Origin: a virus | Strand: one strand, 5' to 3' | IMG/VR virus record: IMGVR_UViG_3300042197_001477 | Location: 1-29,400 of that record | Length of the DNA: 29,400 bases | In this document: positions 22,900-29,400 of the stretch, one piece after another | Position numbering within the stretch: position 1 is the stretch's first letter | How the letters are laid out: each line of letters begins with the position of its first letter | The notes under the pieces: model-generated | Databases searched by the model: none | Told to the model about the DNA's origin: nothing | Seen by the model: the letters and a program-made list of their open reading frames with translations, nothing else | Program-made: the position numbers and the translations under genes

Positions 22900-25686
22900 A
22901 TGGCAGCAGAAATTTATTTACAGCATAGAAAAGCCTACGGCGGAGAGGACATACAAGTCATAATCTATGACAGTGATTTGACGGTTTTAGATACACCTAT
23001 ATATTGGAAAATCGTCCCCGACGTAGCAGCCGGAACTATAGAAGATCGTACTTTCTTCGTAGCAGGTTCTGGTGCAGGTTGGCTCAACGGCGGAGCCGCT
23101 ACTAGCCTAGAAGATTTTGGTGGCTCGGGCGTAAAATACAGCGGAACCGGACTACCTACTGTGATCACGCAGACATCCCCATATCTAGAAACTCCAACAC
23201 CGGATCTGTATGCATCTTTCCTGCTGAAGATACCCACAGAAGCGGGAGTCTCTCCGTGGCGTAGATTTAAGATAGAATACTATGGTGAGGACAGTACCTA
23301 TACTACCGTAAAATCTACATCAGCTAACGTCGATCTCTTTGACGAATCTCTGACAGCCACATACGGAATAACCGCAGATAAAATCAATGTCATAGAGGGA
23401 GAATCAGTAAATTTTACCATCACTACAAATAACTTCAGCAACCCCGCAAACGGTAATGTAACCTATCCTAATCTGCGAATAATATGGCAGGGCATCGGTA
23501 CCTATAACGGCAATTCGTCGTGGAGACCTCGAGGTAATCAAGGCAGCAATGGGATATTAGTTTTCAACGATAACACCAGCTGGACCAGCGTAATTCCTAT
23601 AACAGACGACAGTGAAACAGACGACAGTGCTACTTTTAGAAAACCTATAGTAAAAGACACTATAGTAGGAAATAAACAGTTTAGAGCCGCAGTGATTGAT
23701 ACTAGCAGGAATTTTTTCACTGACACTATCAATGTAACTCCAACATCTTTAGATTATGCTAGGAGCTTTTATTTAACATCAGTGGCAACCGGTGGTACCG
23801 TAACTGTGTTTGATAGCGCAGTTACCTTAGAAATCACTACCTCAGAAATATTCGAAGGCGAAGGTGTTAGCGTACTAGCCAGCCTTGACAGAATCCTAAC
23901 CACTCCAGCAAACTACACAGTATATTGGAGGATCGAGCAGATCTCTGGTACTGTCACAGGCAGCACGTTTACTACACCAGAAATGACAGGCAGCTTCCAA
24001 TTAAGGACTGCAGGCGAGTATACTGATCAAATTTTATCAAAGACCACTGTAGTAGAAGACGGTTTCCAAGAAAAATCTTTTAAAGTTAAAATCTATTATG
24101 ATCAAGCATATACTGATCTAGCAGGCGAAACGGAAACTATCACGATCAGAGATTCGTCTACTAGACCGATATCTTCATCGGATCCGTTCTATGTCAGTGG
24201 TGGTATATCGGTAGGATCTCCTCCTAAAACGATCATCGACGGAGCGGGTAATATTTTAGGAAAAAATATTTCAGCCACTGATAACCTCATAGTCAACGGC
24301 GATTACACCGCACTAAACTCTGAAGTTTTCATAGAAGATGAAAAGATAACACTAAATGCCGCAGAATCGGCCAACGACTTCACTGCTAGAAACGGTGGTA
24401 TCGTCCTCAGAGGCGATACAGATAAGACTCTGCTATGGACCGTAGACAATGGCAGTTCTTCTTGGACATCTAATCAAGATTTTAATCTAATCACAGGAAA
24501 AGAATATAGGATCAATGACACCAAAGTCATTGATTCTACGTCTCTAGGATCAGGAGTAGTAACTTCTAGCCTAACATCGGTAGGCACGATCGGAACTGGC
24601 GTGTGGCAGGGAACTATCATATCGCCGACCTACGGCGGCACCGGCATAAACAACAGCACTAAGACTATTACCTTAGGTGGTAACCTCACTACCAGCGGAG
24701 CCTTTGCGTCTACGTTTACCATGACCGGCGCTACCACAGTGACTTTTCCTACCACAGGTAGATTAGTTGGAACCAACGATACTGACATAGTTACCAACGC
24801 CATGCTGGTCAACGACGGAATCACTGTCAATGGCAGCGAAGTAAAGCTGGGAGGAACTGTTACTACCTTAGACAACGATACCACTTATTCTATATCGGCA
24901 GCAGCAGGCACAGGTGGTGCTAGGATAGATCTAGTTGCAGGCGGAAGCGGCTCTGGTACAGACAGCATCACTCTAGTCGGCGGAACTAATGTCACAGTAA
25001 CAAGAACCAATGCCGATACTATAACAATATCATCACAAGATGATGACACGAAATATAGCCTATCAGCAGAAACTGCCACAGGCGGGGTAGATCTAAGGCT
25101 TACAGGCACAGACACCACCACAGACAATGTTAGATTCGCTAACGGATCTAATGTTACGATCACCCGCACAGATGGTAGCACTGTTACTATCTCAGCCACA
25201 GACACTACCTATACCGCAGGTACAGGAATCACGCTCACTGGAACTAGTTTCAGTATTCCGCAGGCAGTAGCTACTAATTCTACGGTAACATTCTCAGCGA
25301 TGAATCTAGGCACAGCCACAGGAGCTGCTGCAGGTCAACTAAGGGCATCAGACGACATCATAGCTTTCGCATCATCTGATATAACGCTGAAAGAAAATAT
25401 ATCTTTAATCTCTAATAGCTTAGAAAAAGTAAAACGGCTCCGCGGAGTGGCCTATGATTGGACCGATTCTTATATACAAAGGAAAGGCGGGCTCGATGAT
25501 GTGTACATGCGCAGACGAGACATCGGTCTCTTAGCGCAGGATGTAGAGCAGGTTCTGCCAGAGATAGTAGCCAGGCGCCAAGACGGATATCTGGCTATCA
25601 AATATGATCGAGTGGTAGCTCTGCTAGTAGAAGCTATCAAAGATCTTTCAGAGCAAGTAGAAAGATTAAAGAAAGATGCCACTTAA
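22900..25686 (+). CDS. 928-aa tail-fibre protein with C-terminal Peptidase_S74 intramolecular chaperone
   Basis: Domains in order. An N-terminal beta domain (1-160) is followed by Ig/Calx-beta-like segments with INVIEGESVNFTITTNN (near 163) and EIFEGEGVSVLASLD (near 315). A fibre shaft follows with GVWQGTIISPTYGGTGINN. Two consecutive ~55-residue units then begin DNDTTYSISA and DDDTKYSLSA. The C-terminal 105 residues (824-928) are a Peptidase_S74 domain: S(825/826)-D827 and K831 of SSDITLKENI, LRGVAYDW, IGLLAQDVEQVLPEIV, and a final coiled coil LLVEAIKDLSEQVERLK. S74 domains fold the trimer and then cut themselves off before the Ser-Asp. The mature fibre would be about 824 residues. The ATG has a TAGGA site. 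Its end overlaps the next gene by 11 nt. Confidence 0.92.
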   Translation: MAAEIYLQHRKAYGGEDIQVIIYDSDLTVLDTPIYWKIVPDVAAGTIEDRTFFVAGSGAGWLNGGAATSLEDFGGSGVKYSGTGLPTVITQTSPYLETPTPDLYASFLLKIPTEAGVSPWRRFKIEYYGEDSTYTTVKSTSANVDLFDESLTATYGITADKINVIEGESVNFTITTNNFSNPANGNVTYPNLRIIWQGIGTYNGNSSWRPRGNQGSNGILVFNDNTSWTSVIPITDDSETDDSATFRKPIVKDTIVGNKQFRAAVIDTSRNFFTDTINVTPTSLDYARSFYLTSVATGGTVTVFDSAVTLEITTSEIFEGEGVSVLASLDRILTTPANYTVYWRIEQISGTVTGSTFTTPEMTGSFQLRTAGEYTDQILSKTTVVEDGFQEKSFKVKIYYDQAYTDLAGETETITIRDSSTRPISSSDPFYVSGGISVGSPPKTIIDGAGNILGKNISATDNLIVNGDYTALNSEVFIEDEKITLNAAESANDFTARNGGIVLRGDTDKTLLWTVDNGSSSWTSNQDFNLITGKEYRINDTKVIDSTSLGSGVVTSSLTSVGTIGTGVWQGTIISPTYGGTGINNSTKTITLGGNLTTSGAFASTFTMTGATTVTFPTTGRLVGTNDTDIVTNAMLVNDGITVNGSEVKLGGTVTTLDNDTTYSISAAAGTGGARIDLVAGGSGSGTDSITLVGGTNVTVTRTNADTITISSQDDDTKYSLSAETATGGVDLRLTGTDTTTDNVRFANGSNVTITRTDGSTVTISATDTTYTAGTGITLTGTSFSIPQAVATNSTVTFSAMNLGTATGAAAGQLRASDDIIAFASSDITLKENISLISNSLEKVKRLRGVAYDWTDSYIQRKGGLDDVYMRRRDIGLLAQDVEQVLPEIVARRQDGYLAIKYDRVVALLVEAIKDLSEQVERLKKDAT
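24871..25200 (+). repeat. two tandem ~55-aa shaft units in the 928-aa fibre
   Basis: Units at 24871-25038 (56 codons) and 25039-25200 (54 codons) share D-x-D-T-x-YS-(I/L)-SA...TGG...GTNVTVTRT / GSNVTITRT...TITIS / TVTIS. A third, partial start DTTYTAGTGI follows. Confidence 0.85.
25369..25683 (+). other. Peptidase_S74 self-cleaving chaperone domain (residues 824-928)
   Basis: The Ser-Asp / Lys dyad (SSDITLK), AQDVE and the C-terminal coiled coil are all present. By analogy with endosialidase and other S74 fibres, cleavage is expected before the Ser of Ser-Asp (Ser826), releasing about 103 residues. Confidence 0.88.
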
Positions 25687-28600
25687 AACTTCTGGAGAGC
25701 TTTCGTTTACAGAAATAGCATCTGAGTTTTTCGTAACTGCTCCTTATCGCCTCTCTGAGTTTTACAGAGGATCGTTGACAGTACCCGACACCGATCTAAA
25801 CATAGGAGTACCTACTTCTGGCCTGATTTCTTTCAGCGATTTTTACGGAACAGCCTATGCTATTCCTCCGGATATACCCGCAGGCGCTATAGTTTTTTAC
25901 AGCGGAGACACGATTCCCAGCGGTTGGCAGGAGTATACCGCAGCAGAAGGTAGATTCGTCAGGAGCACAGTCAGTAACTCACAGATCGGTAGAGTTACCG
26001 CGGGTTCTTTGCCACAGGGAATCCCGCAATCAGGAAGTTCAGGAACTGCAGGTGCGCATACTGGGGGTACGTTCAGCGCCGGAGATATGGGATCAACCAG
26101 CGGTTCTGTGAGCAATTATCCGGACAATTCATCGTCTCCTGCGAATCATAATCATATAGTAGACGGAATTAGTTCGTCAACGATCGGAACAGACGTACCA
26201 ATGCCAGCATATAAAAGATTTAAGATGATAAAATCTCTGTCGACCACACAGGTAGTTCCAGCTAACTCGTTGATAATGAGCCAGCTTAGACCATCGCCTG
26301 CTTGGAACGCAGAAACCGGTTTTTCCGGAAATACTTATATCATGGCTGGGACAGGTCCAGACGCATCTACTGCTGCGACTAAAAACTATACCGCTACCAG
26401 CAGCACCAGCGGCGCACACAGTCATAGACTGGCTAGCACCTCTAGATATTACAATGGCGGTGTTAGACAGTCAGTCTATGCTGATGCCGTTTCAGGACAG
26501 CATACCCATACTAATATAAATGTCGGAGTAACAGTTACTAAGATAAAATCAATCTGTTTAAATTTATGGAGATCGGTACAGAACACCATAGCTTCAAATA
26601 ACGCTATATTCATGTTTGATGGCGATCTCAATAACCTCCCTCAAGATTGGTATGTCTGTAATGGTCTCAACGGTACCATAGATCTTTCAGATAGATTCAT
26701 ACAGATCGGGGGATCGGGAGGAGTAGTACACGGTGTCAAAGAAGACGACTCGGAGATCAGAGTCACCTACAGTAGTTTACCTAGCCAGTCGGTCCCTCAC
26801 AGTCACAGGCAGGACAATCAGTTTATCACTTATCAGACGTTTAGAGCTAATTTATATCACGCAGATCAAGGATGGAGCCATTCCCACACTGCACCGGCTA
26901 CGGTAACTCGTACAGGTAATTGGTATAATCCGCCGGCGATAAACATAGGTTTTATACAGTATATCAAAGACAATGTTAACATATCAACGATCACAGTCAC
27001 ACAAAACGCAACAACAATCAACGAAAACTCTGCGGTAACGATAACAGTAAATCACACTAACTATCCCATAGGCACCGTGATATACTGGGATACCGAGGCC
27101 GTGGTCGGTACTCTAGAAGCTACTGAATTTACTGACGGTGCGCTCAGCGGCAGCGTCTCTATAGCAGCGGTTAATTCTTCTTTCGCGCTAGCCAGGACCC
27201 CTAGGAACGATCTAAGAGAAGAGGGCCTAGAACAGTTTAGGATAAGATTTTTCAGCGATTCTGCTAGGACCAACCAAATAGGAGCCAGTCAGCCTATCAC
27301 TGTCAACGATACTTCTTTGCCTGAATACGTTATAAGAGTGTTAGACACCGACGGGGTAGAAGCTGTCACAGTCAACGAAGGTGACATTGTTACTTTTGAG
27401 TTACTTACTTCGGTGCTGACAGCAGGTACTACGGTTTACTGGTCAACTACAAGTGAAGGATCACCGCTCAACGTAAATTCTACAGATTTCGAAGACAATA
27501 CATTAACCGGCAGCGTAGTTTTAGAAGCTACTACCGGTCCTTATAGACGAGCTTTGGTTGCTAGGACTCTGAAAAAAGATCAAAACACTGATATATTCCA
27601 AGAACAGTTTAGACTACAATTTAGAACTACCAGCACGGCAGGAACTACAAGGGCCACTAGCAATTACGTATTAGTCAATGATACTTCAAAAACTCCTGGA
27701 TATTCTTTTGTAGGATTAACTCTCAGTGGTACCAACGAAAGTAATACAAGTTTCATACACGAAATAGAAGCTACAAATGTACCTGACGCCGGAGAAACCG
27801 TGTACTGGCAGATCGTGGGCTATGATGCGGGCACCGGAGAAACTACCACAGTAGATGGCGATTTCTTAGAAGGAAATACCGGATCTTTCCTAGTTCCAGG
27901 ACCAGCCACAGATAAAAAAACAGTGAGTCTTACCCTGCGTACTAATGCTGATACAAGAACAGAACCTGTAGAATACTACCTGCTAAGGCTACGGCGAGGA
28001 AGTGCGACCACAGGCGAATTGCTGGCTGAACAGACGATGACGATGAATGTGCCCAGCAGTTCTAACGCTAGCTACAGTCTCACTGTTTCATCCAGCACTC
28101 CGTCCCCGATAAACTGGGGGCAATCTATAACATTTGTTACCAGCGTGTTGTCAGGCTCGCACGCAGCAAACACTGTTTATTACTACAAAATCGTTGGATG
28201 GAGCACTGACGATTTTAGCACCGCTGAGATACAACGTGTAACGAAAGGCGCTAGTACTACTAATACTTCGATCACAGTCAATACTAGATCGTCTTTTTCT
28301 AAAGCCGGAAAAAACTATACTCTAGAACTCTATAACGACGATCCTGCAGCAGATAGGGGCGCTTGGCTCATGGCTTCAAGAAGTTTTAGCGTAAATACCG
28401 CTTCAATAAACTCTCTAACTCCAAATGTAACTTCTGTGAACGAAGGTCAGACAGTAACATTTACCATAGGTACCAGCGGAATAACTAACGGAACTACCTT
28501 ATACTGGAATCTAGATTTCATGTCTAGCTCTGCATCTGGTGATTTTTCCGCGACCAGCGGCAGTTTCACCATCAATTCAAACACAGGCAGTTTTTCGATA

Positions 28601-29400
28601 ACTACGATCGCTGACGGACTCACAGAAGGCGCAGAAACATTCACAGTCAGCGTGAGGACAGGAAGCACTATCGGTCCGGTCGTAGCTACCAGTAATTCTG
28701 TGACCATCAATGACACATCCCTGACGAGGACCTATGCGTTTGGTACCATACCCACGAAAATCAACGAAGGCAGCTCAGGCACATTTAATGTCACGACCAC
28801 CAATGTACCCAACGGCACTACCCTCTATTGGAATATAGAAGGTGTGTCCGGACCGGCCCCTAACTTAGTTACAACCGCGATACTCAGCGGATCGGCCGGA
28901 ATCCTTCCGCAAGAAACACATTTCCTGGAAATTTTTAATAGTAGGCGATTGGGAGATATCGACAACAACGGGCTTCTTAATGCCGGAGATTCTTTACAAC
29001 ACCTGAAATGGGCCTATGATACAACTGGGTCTGCGGTCCCTTCCGATCAGTCAACATATATCGTAAACACGCTTTATCCGAGACTTCGTAGCGACGCTAC
29101 CAAATACTCCTATGTATACGGGCCTGCGGCCTCTACAGCTGACTTTTTAGGCTCGCAGGGTTCTTTTACAATAGGTCCTACCGGCCAAGGCAGTTTAACG
29201 GTATCACCACTAAATGAGGCAGCAACCGGAGAAAATGACGAAACGTTTCGTATAAGATTATTTACCGACGAAGCCCGCACTAATCTAGTAGCCACTAGCC
29301 ATACTATAGCTATAGTCGAACCAACATACTCAGTGACTGCTCCGGCCAGTATCAACGAAGGAACCGCAGGAACATTTACTGTAAATACTGCCGGCGTTTC
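25676..29400 (+). CDS. giant tail-collar / Calx-beta adhesin, 3' end outside window (at least 1241 aa)
   Basis: A frame from ATG 25676 has no stop to the window edge. Residues 1-60 (MPLKTSGELSFTEIASEF, ending SGLISFSDFYGTA) are a base module frequent in marine phage fibres. The first tail-collar domain (67-98) has IPAGAIVFYSGDTIPSGW and GRFVRS; a second (about 309-350) has FMFDGDLNNLPQDWYVCNG and DLSDRFIQIGG. Five HxH motifs occur at residues 158, 248, 276, 375 and 402. From about 439 onward come at least six ~100-residue Calx-beta-like repeats of the type (V)NEG-x-(T)-VTF...GTTLYWN...EGAETF-x-V...NDTS. One (the sixth) holds an inserted dockerin-like loop, GDIDNNGLLNAGD (1093-1105). It overlaps the 928-aa gene by 11 nt with a weak purine-rich ribosome site. 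It is probably an extended host-binding fibre. Confidence 0.9.
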   Translation, partial: MPLKTSGELSFTEIASEFFVTAPYRLSEFYRGSLTVPDTDLNIGVPTSGLISFSDFYGTAYAIPPDIPAGAIVFYSGDTIPSGWQEYTAAEGRFVRSTVSNSQIGRVTAGSLPQGIPQSGSSGTAGAHTGGTFSAGDMGSTSGSVSNYPDNSSSPANHNHIVDGISSSTIGTDVPMPAYKRFKMIKSLSTTQVVPANSLIMSQLRPSPAWNAETGFSGNTYIMAGTGPDASTAATKNYTATSSTSGAHSHRLASTSRYYNGGVRQSVYADAVSGQHTHTNINVGVTVTKIKSICLNLWRSVQNTIASNNAIFMFDGDLNNLPQDWYVCNGLNGTIDLSDRFIQIGGSGGVVHGVKEDDSEIRVTYSSLPSQSVPHSHRQDNQFITYQTFRANLYHADQGWSHSHTAPATVTRTGNWYNPPAINIGFIQYIKDNVNISTITVTQNATTINENSAVTITVNHTNYPIGTVIYWDTEAVVGTLEATEFTDGALSGSVSIAAVNSSFALARTPRNDLREEGLEQFRIRFFSDSARTNQIGASQPITVNDTSLPEYVIRVLDTDGVEAVTVNEGDIVTFELLTSVLTAGTTVYWSTTSEGSPLNVNSTDFEDNTLTGSVVLEATTGPYRRALVARTLKKDQNTDIFQEQFRLQFRTTSTAGTTRATSNYVLVNDTSKTPGYSFVGLTLSGTNESNTSFIHEIEATNVPDAGETVYWQIVGYDAGTGETTTVDGDFLEGNTGSFLVPGPATDKKTVSLTLRTNADTRTEPVEYYLLRLRRGSATTGELLAEQTMTMNVPSSSNASYSLTVSSSTPSPINWGQSITFVTSVLSGSHAANTVYYYKIVGWSTDDFSTAEIQRVTKGASTTNTSITVNTRSSFSKAGKNYTLELYNDDPAADRGAWLMASRSFSVNTASINSLTPNVTSVNEGQTVTFTIGTSGITNGTTLYWNLDFMSSSASGDFSATSGSFTINSNTGSFSITTIADGLTEGAETFTVSVRTGSTIGPVVATSNSVTINDTSLTRTYAFGTIPTKINEGSSGTFNVTTTNVPNGTTLYWNIEGVSGPAPNLVTTAILSGSAGILPQETHFLEIFNSRRLGDIDNNGLLNAGDSLQHLKWAYDTTGSAVPSDQSTYIVNTLYPRLRSDATKYSYVYGPAASTADFLGSQGSFTIGPTGQGSLTVSPLNEAATGENDETFRIRLFTDEARTNLVATSHTIAIVEPTYSVTAPASINEGTAGTFTVNTAGV
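26989..29400 (+). repeat. Calx-beta-like repeat array (six units and the start of a seventh)
   Basis: Units start near 26989, 27314, 27695, 28061, 28402, 28718 and 29317. Shared landmarks are (I/V)NEG or INEN near the start, G-T-(T)-(L/V)-YW about 20 residues later, and NDTS or an equivalent at the end. Unit 4 (NWGQSITF...VYYYKIVGW) is the most divergent. Confidence 0.8.

Noticed and set aside
28952-29020. Cellulosome-type origin for the dockerin-like loop
   Set aside because: Only one calcium loop is visible, it is internal rather than terminal, and no cohesin or glycosidase is present.
25897-29355. Several minus-strand open frames in the last 3.5 kb
   Set aside because: The plus strand is open from 25676 to the edge with recognisable collar and Calx-beta domains. 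The minus frames are short, low-complexity complements.
28391-29389. GTAAATAC at about 28391 and 29382 as late promoters
   Set aside because: Both lie deep in the adhesin coding sequence with no gene start nearby. They are expected chance matches.

Overview
The window is a stretch of late (virion) genes from a large contractile-tailed phage of the T4 superfamily. By gene content and wording of the proteins it most resembles marine T4-like phages (cyanophage and pelagiphage relatives). The basis is the ordered capsid set portal gp20, acidic core protein gp67, prohead protease gp21, scaffold gp22 and major capsid protein gp23, plus neck and tail-completion proteins gp14 and gp15, plus T4-type late promoter octamers (TATAAATA, GATAAATA, GGTAAATA). 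Composition is moderately AT-rich by eye. No photosynthesis, tRNA, integrase, transposase or CRISPR feature is visible, and the host cannot be read from this window. Nearly every base is coding: the longest gap is about 146 nt, so no stretch over 300 nt lacks a gene.

Layout. (1) 1-6650, plus strand, head cassette: the end of an unknown gene, portal, a 78-aa protein, a 192-aa Rossmann-like protein resembling GT42 sialyltransferases or the DUF115/MptE family, a terminator and a late promoter, then gp67, gp21, gp22 and gp23 with strong Shine-Dalgarno sites, closed by a strong hairpin terminator. (2) 6643-14459, plus strand, first fibre operon: a late promoter, a hairpin-rich leader, then 121-aa, 312-aa, 117-aa and 2015-aa virion or fibre proteins. 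(3) 17807-14456, minus strand, a small neck operon: gp14, gp15 and a Nudix hydrolase, ending against the 2015-aa gene with overlapping stop codons. (4) 17826-29400, plus strand, second fibre block: 1665-aa and 928-aa fibre proteins, the latter with a C-terminal Peptidase_S74 auto-chaperone, then an adhesin of at least 1241 aa that is still open at the window edge. That adhesin carries two tail-collar domains, five HxH motifs, a row of Calx-beta-like repeats and one dockerin/EF-hand-like calcium loop.

How it works together. gp20 nucleates the prohead. gp67 and gp22 form the core. gp21 matures the shell by cutting after (L/I)-x-E sites in gp22 and gp23. gp14 and gp15 finish the neck and sheath terminus. 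The remaining half or more of the window encodes long beta-rich fibres and small virion proteins for surface display and host recognition. A divergent pair of late promoters at 17814-17833 feeds the neck operon and the second fibre block.

The most interesting items are the glycosyltransferase-like gene inside the head cassette, the dockerin-like insertion in the Calx-beta adhesin, and two late promoters placed so close to their start codons that leaderless transcripts are predicted.
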